Assembly (NCBI GenBank): GCA_020226215.1
Contig: CM035230.1
Location: 17,837,883 to 17,901,882, forward strand
Reading direction: 5' to 3'
From: Sindora glabra
Taxonomy: Eukaryota; Streptophyta; Magnoliopsida; Fabales; Fabaceae
DNA length: 64,000 nt
Positions 14,038 to 25,159 of this stretch are shown here, in pieces; the first letter of the stretch is position 1; each line of letters begins with the position of its first letter. The notes below the pieces were generated by a model. The model saw only the letters and a list, made by a program, of their open reading frames with translations. It was not told the DNA's origin and searched no databases. The position numbers and the translations under genes are program-made.

Positions 14038-15831
14038 TGACGGATGTCGAGGCATGACACCATGGAGGTGACATTGGAGGCGACCCACCGCAGCGACTCA
14101 CCCATATTCCATCACAGTGCAAGAGATCAGGTACTTGTTCTTAACTGTGCATACTTGAGATTGATTAAATATCCTGTTTATTATATTGATATTTTTCTTT
14201 ATCTATTGAAGTGGCAGCTATGAGAAAGAGGGGTCCGAATAGGTCCCTTAGGCTGCATGAGAAGATAGGTAGGGGTGGGGGTAGACCGGTGCCTATACAG
14301 TTCGATACAACTAGTACATAGCATGCGGTTGGTAAGAATGTTAGCCATCTCTCTCATGATATTAGCAGCATGATCTGAGCTCATATGCTGCTTTATTATA
14401 AGTCATGGCGAGTTGTACCTTAGTAGATCCAAGATAGAGTTATGCAGGAGGTTTGCGTAAGTATCTATTTCCTCTATCTGCTGAATTAATCCTTCTAAGA
14501 TTGAAATTTCTAAATATATTACTCACAAATTTGTTAAATATCTTCTGATGCAGTCCCACTTCAAGTTCCAGGGTATCTCTGAGGGTGACTGGGATAGAGT
14601 GATCTCCGGTTTGATGCGAACTGTTGCCGACCTGTACAGAGATTGAAAGTATAAGTTAAACAAGCATTTTTTAGAGCATGAAGGCGATCGATGCCAAGAC
14701 TATGATTTGGATCGGGCTAGACGTTGTGTGCCTTGATCTATCTCACCCCAGATATGGCAAAGGTGTATGGATTTTTTTAACAGTGATGAGTACAAGGCAA
14801 GTATGACATTTTATGAGATTATGTTATTATTTCACATATCTAAATTGTAAACATAAAAATTTAATACTATTTTTTCTTAATTTGTAGGATTTGTTTAGGA
14901 GGAATGCAAATAATAAAGCATAGAAAGTTATGAATGATCGACATAGGTCAAAGTCTATTGTTGTACATTACTTTGATAAGGTAATTTAACTTTTTTATTT
15001 ATTTTTTAAATGAATCCACTTGTTAGATAGCTTTACATCATTATTTATTTATTTCAACTTTTTTTTATAAAAAATGAATAGAGAAATAGAGATATTGATG
15101 AGCTGCAGTTAGTTCCCGAGAATTTCAGGGATTGACACATGTATAACTCAAGGGAGTGGATACATCCAATCCCTCAGGGGCAATATGCAAGCTAGTTGAA
15201 TTTTATATTTTAAATAGAATTTTATGAATATATCTTCTAAGATTTATTATTGAATTTTGTCTTAATAATTTAAGGTGAGAATAACTGAGCTTGTGACTCA
15301 GGACACACAATCTAGTGTATCATCCACTAGCTTGCCTACTACTCCTGTATAGATAGATGAGGCTGCTATCATCGATGAGGTACTTGGCACTCGTTAAGGG
15401 TACAGGAGGGTTGTTGGGTGTGTGCTTGCTGGTCAGTCCTATCATTCAGGGAGCACTTCCAGTGCTAGGGCAAGCTCACAGTCCGTGTCTTAGGTCAGTG
15501 AGTTGCAGGAGCAGTAATAGTAGAATCGAAAGCAGTTTCAATAGAGCTAGCAGTTGATTTAGGAATAGCAGCAGCAACAAATTATGCAACAACAGTAGCA
15601 GAAGCTTAGGACTTACCTTACTGAGATGACTTCCATTCTTAGACAGTAGGGTATCGTCCTATCACCGCCTTCATTTGCTGCTGCTACACTACCTTGGTCG
15701 AGTAGATTTACGACTACACCTGCCGCTCAGCCACCAAGTCCTTCTCAACCGCCACCATCGTTTTATCGTCCTCGTTGCTAGGATAATGATGATGATGCAT
15801 CGACATATGTACACCTCCCTTCCCCGTAGTA
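14038..15831 (+). pseudogene. CACTA second-gene (Transposase_24/TNPA-like) pseudogene
   Basis: It starts MTDVEA and continues through exon-like blocks. These include a KRGPNRSLRLHEKIGRG basic block (about 14230), FKFQGISEGDWDRVISGLM (14560-14620), RDxKYKLNKHFLEHEGDR and IWQRCMDFFNSDEYK (to 14797), LFRRNANNKA and NDRHRSKSIVVHYFDK (14890-14980), and then a Gln/Ser/Pro-rich tail ending near 15831. Blocks are separated by introns with GT/AG edges. This is the arrangement of plant En/Spm second-gene proteins, which bind subterminal repeats. Several Trp, Gln or Arg positions are now stops, so it is a pseudogene. Confidence 0.75.
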
Positions 15832-16139
15832 TATTATGTATATGTATCTTTATATTTTTCATGTGTACACATTTACATAGATTGTGTATATATAATTTAT
15901 TCATATAAATATTATTTTTACAATTGCTTTATGAGTATTTTTTTTTATGTTGGAACAAATTGTTAGATATTATTATTAGTACTATTGATGTATTGTAGTT
16001 GTATAATATATATTAAATTAAATTTAAAAAAGATAAATATAATTCAAATAAAGAATATTTTAGATTATGTTAAATATAATATATTATTTGAAATACACTT
16101 AACTATAACGACATTTTCAATTTAAATTTTTTAAAAAAA

Positions 16140-16551
16140 ATTCAAAAAATCTTTAGTGGTGACATTATCGTCATTATAGATGCAGAATGTTGTTGTTGAA
16201 GATGACTTTCAGCAACAACAATGTCGTCATTGAAACTCAAACTTTTAGTGACGATAGTTATCGTTGCTGAAGCCCGAACTTTTAATGACGACAATTGTCA
16301 TCGCTAAAAGTCCAAGCTTTAGCGACGAATCAAATTTCAAAATTTTTTAAATTTTGAAATTATTTTTTACGACGACTTAGTCATCGTAAAAGGTTGAACT
16401 TTTAGCGATGACTGGATGTTGTCGGTGTTGGTTGTTTCAGGTATAAAATTTTATCGACGACATTTTCAACGATAACTTTTTCTTTTACCGATGACCGAAC
16501 GCTCTTCAGCAACGACAAATATCGCTGCTAGAGGTCTTTTTTACTATAGTA
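16140..16551. repeat. CACTA right subterminal repeat region
   Basis: The same AGCGACGA and GTCGTCGCTGAAG-type words as at the left end occur in both orientations up to the right terminus. This symmetry supports the element boundaries. Confidence 0.78.
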
Positions 16552-17751
16552 TAATCCAATAGTAATTACTCTATTTGAATTTATTTTGCAATTAGTTACA
16601 GATTTAAATGTGTTATTAAGAAGTTATATGTTAGTAATCTAACGATAATATTGTATTTGCACATTATTACTAATTAACAATTTCTAATATTATAATTTAT
16701 AATAGTAATTTATTTTAACTATATATACCGCAAATTTTTAACATTTTCTCTTTAAATTTTCTTAATTCTCAATTTTCTTCTTTCTTTTCACTCTTATCTT
16801 CATATTTTTTTAAAGTGACTTCTCAAAGTGCATTAATAACAAATTGTTACAATAGATAGTACGATATGCAATTCTCTTTATTTTCAAGTTTCCAAATTCT
16901 ATCATTTCATTTTTTTTTCTATTTACTTTGCACATCTTTTTATTTATATTTTTATTGTTATTATTATTTTATTTTATTTTTATACTTTGTAATAATAGAA
17001 GATGTCAAATAGAAAGTATAAATCTAGCTTTAAAAAATTAAAGAAACGAGAAAAGTTAAAAATTAATTCAATCTCAACATAGTACTCTTGATAAATTTAT
17101 TACTATTCATAAAATGGATGTAATAACTAGTTCAATTGATAATTTATATTATATTAGGTTTCTTTAATAATTTTGCCCAAAGTCCCAAAATGTTTAGAAA
17201 TGACCCTGCAAAACATAGTATAATACACCACCTTATTTATACTATGCTATTTAATTATTCTCATATTATATTAGATGGTGTGCCAAATAATATCTAAATA
17301 TTTTCGTGCTAGAATTTTTTTAAAAATCAACAGTAAAAAATTATCAGGCTCACAAAAACTAGAGAACAAATTTTTTTTTACTTGGAAGTCAATTTCTTGA
17401 ATTTTTTTTTATTTTAGATGGGAAATCAAAATCACTACAAATTTACGCCCTAACATACTATCTAGGTCGGTGGGTGAAGTATAATTGTATAACATATTTT
17501 TTATGCCAAAAGCAGTGATATCTCGAAACAAGTACAAAATTAAAAGTAACAATAAGTGTTAATTTATCAATAAAAATGTCAACATTTTTAATGATATTTA
17601 ACTTAAAAGTAAAAGATACTGATTTAAATAATATCTCTAAAAAAATTATTTTGCATGAATTTGTTTTGTGTACCACAACAGAGAAACGGACTCAATAATA
17701 AATACCATTATTATAATATTCTATACCTTAATTATATTGTGCATATCTTTC

Positions 17752-17920
17752 TTACACTCCACAATATAAAATCAAGTTTATAAAAATATTGGGCGAATGC
17801 TTTGTTTCTGAATAATCAATAAATAAACCGTTATATATATATTACACTCCACAATATAAAATCAGGTTTATAAAAATATTGGGCGAATGCTTTGTTTCTG
17901 AATAATCAATAAATAAACCG

Positions 17921-17931
<11 letters not shown>
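17752..17931. repeat. 90-bp perfect-phase tandem duplication (2 copies)
   Basis: Copy 1 (17752-17841) and copy 2 (17842-17931) begin TTACACTCCACAATATAAAA. The only clear difference I see is one A/G substitution in the ATCAAGTTT/ATCAGGTTT word. Each copy ends in a TA run and the second passes into a long TA microsatellite, suggesting slippage or unequal exchange. Confidence 0.9.

Positions 17932-17986
<55 letters not shown>
17922..17986. repeat. (TA)n microsatellite
   Basis: An uninterrupted TA dinucleotide run of about 65 bp directly follows the 90-bp duplication. Confidence 0.95.
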
Positions 17987-17989
<3 letters not shown>

Positions 17990-18941
17990 TATGGGAGCCA
18001 CGTGCTACATGCCCTACAACATGACAAAATAAATTATATAAAATAAATTTTTATTTTGATGACACAATTATAACATATGCTTTTATTTTTACCAATAAGT
18101 AAGGGTCAGTGCCATTTTCAACATCATAAAATTTGAAACTTACAATTTTTAATTTATATATGCCACAAAAATGAAAAATAATTTCTTTCTATTCGGAATA
18201 AGAACTTGTATTTATCTTTCACAGTTAAACTTAATTTTTTATAAGAAGATAAAAGTTAAAATGTGAAATAAGATATAAAAATAATTTGATTTATTGACTC
18301 TCCTTACTGCCACCAAAACTAGATGAAGTTTATTGTTAATTTTATTATTCATATATTAATTTTGAGAGATATATATGTATTGAAAATTATATTTTTTTTA
18401 ATTTTTAAGTCATTGGAAATTATATTCTCCTCTTCTTAGCTGGTAGAAATTATAAATGCACGTTATATTTGAAGTCTATAAATATATTTTTTAACTGAAA
18501 TACAAATATTTATCTTTTATTTTCTTGCAATAGGCTGTACCTTATAATGCCCTAGTAAAAAAGAACGTCTGTCAATATCTTGGCTCCCAAAATACTATAT
18601 TTCTACAAAGAAGTTTCTCTGGGTTTTGGACAAAATTGCATGGCAAGCCGTGGGTTGGTGGTTGTCGTGTGATCATGCGCAACAACATGCATTTTCCAAA
18701 TAAATGTCCTATCGTTTAACATTAAAAAATTGCAACCAAATTGCAAGTAATTAAATGAATAAACAAAAAGTATAAACTAATTCAATTACATGCCGCGTTG
18801 GGCGCAAGCCAACTTAAGCAACAAACTTAATATGTCAACTTAAACAATACACTTAAAATGGGCAAAAATACCGGATTACCATTATTTTATAAACATTTTT
18901 CCATTTTACCATGTTTCGGAAATTATTTACCAGAATACGCA

Positions 18942-19110
18942 GGGCGCCATTCAAAATGGCGCCTGTGAAGGCTTGGAGGCGCCATTCGGAGTGGCGCCCT
19001 CAAGGGGAGGGCGCCATTTGAAGAGGCACCCCTAGCCTTGGAGGCGCCATTTGAAAAGGCGCCCTCCAGGTGCCATTTTGAAATTCAAACCGAGAGGCGC
19101 CTCATGAAAT
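18942..19110. repeat. GGCGCC-rich subterminal repeats (left)
   Basis: Several inverted copies of GGCGCCATT and AATGGCGCC-type words are spaced by short linkers. They make a strikingly CpG-rich island in AT-rich DNA and could form hairpins. The set recurs at the right end (24545-24650). Confidence 0.8.
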
Positions 19111-19126
19111 GGCACCTCCTCCCCCC

Positions 19127-19134
19127 TATATAAT
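19127..19134 (+). promoter_or_regulatory. TATA box of the MULE PMD gene
   Basis: TATATAAT is preceded by a C-run and followed by a CT-rich leader (19140-19230), a layout typical of a plant core promoter and 5' UTR. The PMD coding start lies at 20445, so a long 5'-UTR intron is inferred between them. Confidence 0.5.
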
Positions 19135-19337
19135 CCTCACCCGGCCTCACCCCCTCCACACTCCAAACCCTCGCAGGCGCTCTTCTTCCCTTCCTTCTTC
19201 CTTCTTCGTAAACCTCACAGCTACTCTCCGCAGTTCCTCTTTCTTGCATTCACAAATCATCATCTGTTCTTACTTTTATACATTTCATTTGGAAGCATTT
19301 TCTTCTTTGGAGTAAATTTGATTTTCTTTCAACCCTT

Positions 19338-20062
19338 CCTTAGTTAGTATTTTTATAATTTCTGTATTTATGTTATATTTTTTATTTTAAGTTAATTATT
19401 ATGATTTATGATGTGAAATGATGATCTAGAATTTAGAAAAAATTTATACAAATTTTTATGATCTGTGATAGTTTATAATTTTTACTAGTTAATATTTTGA
19501 TAATTTTTGTATTTATATTATAATTTTTATCTTATGTTAATTATTATGATTTATGATGTGAAATGATGATTTAGGATTTAAAAAAAAATTGTACAAATTT
19601 ATATGATATATGATAGTTTGTAATTTTTACTGGTTAGTATTTTTATAATTTCTGTATGTATATTATAATTTTTATTTCATGTTGATTATTATGATTTATG
19701 ATGTGAGATGATGATCTAGGATTTAGAAAAAAATTATACAAATTTATGTGATTTGTGATAGTTTATAATTTTTACTGGTTAATATTTGTATAATTTCTGT
19801 ATTTAGTTTATAATTTTTATTTTATGTTGATTATTATGATTTATGATGTGAAATGATGATCTAGGATTTAGAAAAAAATTGTACAAATTTATTTGATTTG
19901 TGATAATTTATCATTTTTACTGGTTAGTATTTTTATAATTTCTGTATGTATATTATAATTTTTATTTCATGTTGATTATTATGATTTATGATGTGAAATG
20001 ATGATCTAAGATTTAGAAAAAATTTGTACAAATTTATGTGATCTGTGATAGTTTGTAATTTT
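19338..20062. repeat. 145-bp tandem repeat array, five copies
   Basis: The word ATGATTTATGATGTG recurs at 19401, 19546, 19691, 19836 and 19981, exactly 145 bp apart each time. Each unit also holds TTTTTATAATTTCTGTAT, GATGATCTA-GATTTAGAAAAA and GTGATAGTTTATAATTTTTAC words. Copies differ at scattered sites. The array sits in the presumed 5'-UTR intron of the PMD gene inside the Mutator-like element. Confidence 0.93.
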
Positions 20063-20444
20063 AAAAGAAAAACAAAGAGGATAAAGAAAAATATCTTAAA
20101 ATAAAATATACGTTTTAGGTAAAAAAAAATTTAGATATTTTTAAAATATAAAATTATTTAGGATATAAGACATGATAAAAATAAGATTATTTTTATTGTA
20201 TGTTTATTATTACGAGAATATATTATATTATTGATCAATATTTTTAGGTTAATCTTAAAGTAATATATGTTAAAATAGATAAATATCAATTGAGGGTTTA
20301 GTGTAAAGTCTTGATATGTTATGCAGTATTTCTATTTACTTAGTGTGTGTTTAAATTCTTGTGTTAATCTTTGTACTTAAATTGCACAAGTCTGTTAACT
20401 TAGTGTGTTTAAATTCCATTCTAATGCAATTCTTGCCATGGCAG

Positions 20445-22912
20445 ATGGCTTCCACATCCCGACGCGTTGATCCTGGACCATAGGATCCTTCACTGCTGAC
20501 GGCTCAGGCCTCACACATATCCTAGTCGATTTGGGTAGGCCATGTATGGAAATAGTTAGATCTTAATAAATTTGGTTAAACCATTTCTGAATTGTCAGAC
20601 GCGATAATTAGTGATTTTTTTTCTTTTGCAGCCTGACCGTGTGCTCAGGATTCGACGAGTTCATCACTACCATCACCAGCAGCCGCCAAAGTTGATTGTC
20701 CCCTTTTTACGAGAGGCAGGTTTTTACAGCTTGGCGATGTGCGAGTTTGTGCCAATCGACCATCAGTTGATCAGTGCTTTTGTAGAGAGCTGGAGGCCGG
20801 AGACACACACCTTTCACATGCCGCAGGGAGAGACTACTATTACCCTGCAAGATGTTGCTTTTTAGCTCGGCCTACCCATTAACGGTCGAGTAGTGACGGG
20901 GCCCACTGTGTGGGGATGGGGAGCCCTGATAGAGGAGTATTCGGGACTCCAGTTACCGATCGACAAGAATGTCATCAGAGGGGGGCAACTGAGGATGAGT
21001 TAGTTGGAGAGGCATTTCACTCATCTTCCAGATGATGCGGATGAGGTGACAGTGCAGAGATTCACCCGGGCTTACATTTTACGTCTCATTGGTGGGACGT
21101 TATTTCCATACCATTCCGGCACATATGTCCACCTCATGCACTTACCCTTGCTCAGACACTTACATGAGGCTGGGACGTACAGTTGGGGATCTGCTTGCCT
21201 GGCCTATCTGTACAGAGAGCTCTGCAAGGCCACTGCTCCGGATTATAGGGAGATAGGAGGGTGTTGCCTACTACTGCAGCTCTGGGCATGGGATAGATTT
21301 CCCACTATTGCCCCCGCGATTACTGTTTCAGACATACCAGAAGGGGATGCATGGATTGGCCCCCTAGCCCGCAGGTTAGAAAATTTTTCAACTTTCACTT
21401 ATAATTAAGTTTACTTTGAAGTTGTTTAACTTAGTTATTGTACTTGGTAGGTGGCACTATCAGAAGACGTTTCAGAATAATCCGGCACACAGCCTACCCT
21501 ATTACAGATACGTGCTGGACCGTCTTCGACTCGACCAGGTATGTAGGGGATAATGGATATTTTTATTTCAGGGTTTTGTCCATTTCATTATCGCATTTAA
21601 ATGACAAAATAAATTTGCAACTTCAGATCGCCTGGATCCCGTACACTGAGGAGGTCACCGCATCACTGCCTCAATACTGTTTTGACGGGAGTGACACGTG
21701 GATAGCAGTGGTGCCGCTCATTCACTTTCAGATTGTTGAGTGGCACCAGCCGAATAGGGTTTTACGGTAGTTTGAACTATGCCAGGCTATTCTAAAGCCA
21801 CCGAAGCAGGTGGCGGAGGTCCATTGCCTTCACTTGTCCGGTCGACATGATGAGGAGTGGCACATTCGCCATCAGCTGTATATTGCACTCTGGGATATCC
21901 AGCGAGACTTGTGCGCTATCGCCGAGCTGACCACACGCCTAGTTCTAGGCCCACGATCCGATTACATGACATGGTACAGACGGGTTACCAGGCAATGTAT
22001 TACGCCTATTAGGGGAGCGCTAGACCTTGTGGTAATACTGCGTGCTAGTTTTCTGTGTCTGATTTTCTTTAAATGCATTAGTATTGTAACTAACTTCAAT
22101 GTCAAAAATTTGCACAGGTAAATGAGGTGTCCACACTACAGGACTTCACTACACCTGAGGGGCAGGCTATGTTCACCTTCGATGCGCTTAGATCAACGAC
22201 GGACTCCATCCTTCATGCCATTCAGGAGGTTGATCATGTGATTATTGACTCACATGCGGAGCCAGCTCCTCATGCCCATCATATTCCAAACCCTACGGAG
22301 GGTGACCATGATCAGCCTCGCTCTCGTCGATGATGTCGCACTGCTCCACGACATACGTCGCAGGCTGATGTTCCGTCCGCTTCGACAGTGCAGCAGATTC
22401 CACTATCGACTGCCCAGGAGACCATGATGATGATGCCTGATATTACTACCTCATCTCATATGTACCCTACTGCACCTGATGATCCTTCATCCTCTACCAT
22501 GTTCCCGGCTGCACTATATGGTCCGTCGTCATCCCAGATGTACCAGTTTCCTCCTGGTGTTCCATCCTCATTCCAAGCATTTCCACATATACTAGGAGTT
22601 TCATCTTCATTCTATGTCTTTCCTTCTGGTGATGCTGGTCCATCAGAGCCATATCATCCTGCATTTGATTCACATACTCAGGATCAGGGATTAGCACATG
22701 GTGGCATGATGACAGATGACTCAGAGCTTGTAGATAGAGGTAGAGGTAGAGGCAGAGCAGGAGCCAGGGGCAGAGGTAGAGCGGGAGCTGGAGGTAGAGG
22801 AGACATAGACAGCAAAGATGTGACTCCCGAGGCTGCGCAGAGGGTTAGTAGATATGGCCGCCACATTACTGATCCTGGATGTGGGGCTGGACATCACTTA
22901 CGTAGACATTAG
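20445..22912 (+). pseudogene. Plant mobile domain (PMD, MAIN/MAIL-like) pseudogene
   Basis: Five exons can be followed with matching GT-AG edges and phase: 20445-20534, 20632-21374, 21451-21538, 21627-22031 and 22118-22912. Exon 1 begins MASTSRRVDPGP. Exon 2 carries DRVLRIRRVHHYH, GFYSLAMCEFVPIDHQLI, LGLPINGRVVTGPTVWGWG and LRLIGGTLFPYHSGTYVHL, which are PMD signatures. Exon 4 has IAWIPYTEEV, WHQPNRVLR and DYMTWYRRVT. The C-terminus is RG-rich (RGRGRGRAGARGRGRAGAGG). Six in-frame stops (20481, 20523, 20863, 21001, 21768, 22331) show it is broken. Host MAIN/MAIL proteins act in meristem maintenance and transposon silencing; transposon-borne relatives are common, and this is one. No function is retained. 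Confidence 0.86.
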
Positions 22913-24544
22913 CTTCCTTTTTCATGTTTATTGTATACTTATGTATATCTATCTTACTACTTTATTAGCAAATATTAACATTTAGGATGATTTTAATTAT
23001 TACGACATTTTTATCTGCTTGCGTAGGTACTTATATCTTTAATAATAAACTTTAAAATTATTACAATATTTAATTTTTTTAAAAAAATGATGATAATGAC
23101 ATCTCCCAAATATAATAACTAACATTATTAATTTATTACTTTCACAATTGTTATAATTGTCTATTCTTTTATTTATTTACCATGTTAAAATAAATAAATA
23201 ATATTAAAATCAATTAATAAATTTTATCTTCATAATATGAAATATATATTATTTTTTAATTAAATTTTTTTATCATCATTTATTTTAATATTATTAGTGA
23301 AGAAAGGAATAAATAGTTATAATAAATATAAACAAATCAATAATATTAATTATAATATTTGAAGGATAAATAACCATCATCCTTGTAAATGACATTAAAT
23401 GTTGTGTTTATTCAATACGTTATGAGGAGAGTCCACCAAACATTTAAGAATAAAAATACCTAACACAATTGTCAACGTAGATGGGGATGCTGGCCATGTA
23501 CAATACCAAAATTCAAGTCTTTTGGATTCACAGTAGACACGATCACCAGCTAATTAACTTAGAAATGAGGAGCGAGGGTGCTGTAGGCCAAAGGTGCCAT
23601 ATCGCCTGGCGTCCCTTCCCTTGAGCGCCAACGACGCCATTTCGTCTAGCGTCCCTTGACACGCCATTTGCCGTCTCTCCACCACTGTGCGTATCTTCTG
23701 TGCGTATTTTTATAAAATATTTTGAAGGAACGATAAAACGAATAATAATTTCTTAAAAAACAGTTAATCGGTACTTTTGTCTCTCATTGCCAAAATATTT
23801 TATCATTGTGACGAAATAAAAAATAATTAATTCATGTTACAATTTTAATTTCATTACAAAATGAAAAGATTATTTTAACAAAATAACCACATTTTTTTTT
23901 ATTTTTAGCTATCTTCAACCTTGTCATTTCGTATTTACTTTGTTACAAAATAAAAATAATTTTATTGAAATAAATACAAAGTAGCAAGAATATTATTGGA
24001 ATAAATACAAAATAAAAAAAATATTTATTTCGTTATATTTCTTTTCATTTTTAACAATCTTCAACTTCGTACATAAAGAATATTATTGAATAATTCAATA
24101 AATTTGCTTATGTGTAATAACGTATTAAATAATTACTTGTAATAATATAATTCAGAACGTTGGAAGTTTATAATTTCAAAAATTGATAAATATTAAGTGT
24201 CATTGGATCAAATTTTGAGAGACATTAATATAAATTACTAATTATTCTTTATTGATCCTATATTTTTTTAATAATATTTAATTATTTACTAAATATTTAT
24301 TATTTTTATTAATTATATTATTATCATTAACTACTTTCTTATTTAATTCCTATAATAAATTTATGTATTAAATATCAAAGTAGAGTTAACATATTTTTTT
24401 ATGACATCAAATATAATTATGAAATGAGTAATTTAATTTTAAAAATTTATTTTGAGTCACAATCATATATTATTTATTTTAAAAATTTTATTTTGGAATG
24501 ATATCAGAATTAATTATTTAAAAAAAAATGACAGAAAATTAGGA
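22913..24544. other. MULE 3' noncoding region
   Basis: This is AT-rich sequence after the PMD pseudogene. It includes a second terminus-like block at 23560-23790 (GCGCC/GACGCC words followed by GTGCGTATTTTTATAAAA and a TACTTTTGT segment). That block resembles the element's own end, so an older right terminus or a nested relative is possible. No gene is recognised. Confidence 0.55.
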
Positions 24545-24650
24545 TCGAGGGCGCCACCTTGAATGGCGCCCTCAAAGCCACCCAGGGGCGCCATCCAAGA
24601 TGGCGCCTCCCCCCTGGATACCATCCCAAATGGCGCCTCCCCCCATCATG
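24545..24650. repeat. GGCGCC-rich subterminal repeats (right)
   Basis: GGGCGCCACC, AATGGCGCCCTC, GGGGCGCCATCC and ATGGCGCCTCC words mirror the left-end set. The TIR-like AATACGC/GCGTATT word follows at about 24650, then the outer end at 24726. Confidence 0.78.
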
Positions 24651-24737
24651 CGTATTTTGATAATAAGTTTTTAAATCACGGTACGAAAATAAATTTTGCG
24701 GAAAACAGTAAAATGGTACTTTAAGCCTTAAAATGTG

Positions 24738-24745
24738 TATATAAG
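24738..24745 (+). promoter_or_regulatory. TATA box of the HIPP-like gene
   Basis: TATATAAG lies 123 bp upstream of the start codon and 2 bp after the right target duplication of the Mutator-like element. Every promoter element upstream of the TATA box is therefore now transposon sequence. Confidence 0.62.
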
Positions 24746-24860
24746 ATGTCTCTCGGCTCCTTGCAAAGCACACAAACATAAAAATTTTAATCAAAATATC
24801 AAACTAAGCTTCGCGTTTTCCCCAAAATTTGAAGCTGCCTTTTCTTTCAAATTATTAAAC

Positions 24861-25093
24861 ATGAAGGTAAGATTTCTTGTTACTCATAGAGTCAACTTGC
24901 ATACCGTCAATGACTGTCGCAGTTATAATATTTTGATTAATTGTAGTTCTTTCTTTCTGCAATCATGATTTTTCGTGGTTTTATTTTATAATTTTTTTTA
25001 TATTGATCTACAATTTCATTAATAGTAACATAAGTAGAGTCGCAATTTAAAACTAGGCGCTTAATGATTAACAATTGCATTGTATGTTATTAA

Positions 25094-25159
<66 letters not shown>

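Larger units (their letters stand above)
7454..16551 (+). mobile_element. CACTA (En/Spm) DNA transposon, decayed autonomous type
   Basis: The left end is CACTACAAGAAAG. The right end reverse-complemented reads TACTATAGTAAAAAAG, a terminus with one changed outer base. Both sides are flanked by TAA (7451-7453 and 16552-16554), the 3-bp duplication expected of this superfamily. Subterminal regions carry many short repeats in both orientations (7454-8050 and 16140-16551). Inside, on the plus strand, are a TNP2-type transposase pseudogene and a second-protein (Transposase_24-like) pseudogene, the usual two-gene plan. Several nonsense codons and frameshifts make it non-functional. At about 9.1 kb it is a normal size for the superfamily. 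Confidence 0.88.
16555..18851. other. AT-rich intergenic DNA between CACTA and MULE
   Basis: No gene is recognised. It contains a 90-bp tandem duplication and a TA microsatellite, annotated separately. The last few hundred bases may once have been the upstream promoter region of the HIPP-like gene, now separated from it by the Mutator-like insertion. Confidence 0.55.
18861..24726 (+). mobile_element. Mutator-like element (MULE) carrying a PMD gene
   Basis: The 9-bp word CTTAAAATG occurs at 18852-18860 and again at 24727-24735, immediately outside related inverted ends: left GGCAAAAATACCGGATTACC, right end reverse-complemented GCTTAAAGTACCATTTTAC. Further in, both ends contain AATACGC followed by GGCGCC-rich repeats. 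A 9-bp target duplication is diagnostic of the Mutator superfamily. The only gene-like content is a plant-mobile-domain pseudogene; no MURA-type transposase is visible, so the element is non-autonomous or reduced. A further internal TIR-like block at 23560-23790 hints at a composite history. Confidence 0.78.

Noticed and set aside
17432..17442. CACTACAAATT word resembling a CACTA end
   Set aside because: No matching second end or repeats found.
19109..19315. 68-codon Pro/Ser-rich frame
   Set aside because: It overlaps the TATA box and CT-rich leader of the PMD gene; better explained as 5' UTR.
22684..22866. Minus-strand Pro/Leu-rich frame
   Set aside because: It is the antisense shadow of the RG-rich tail of the PMD pseudogene.
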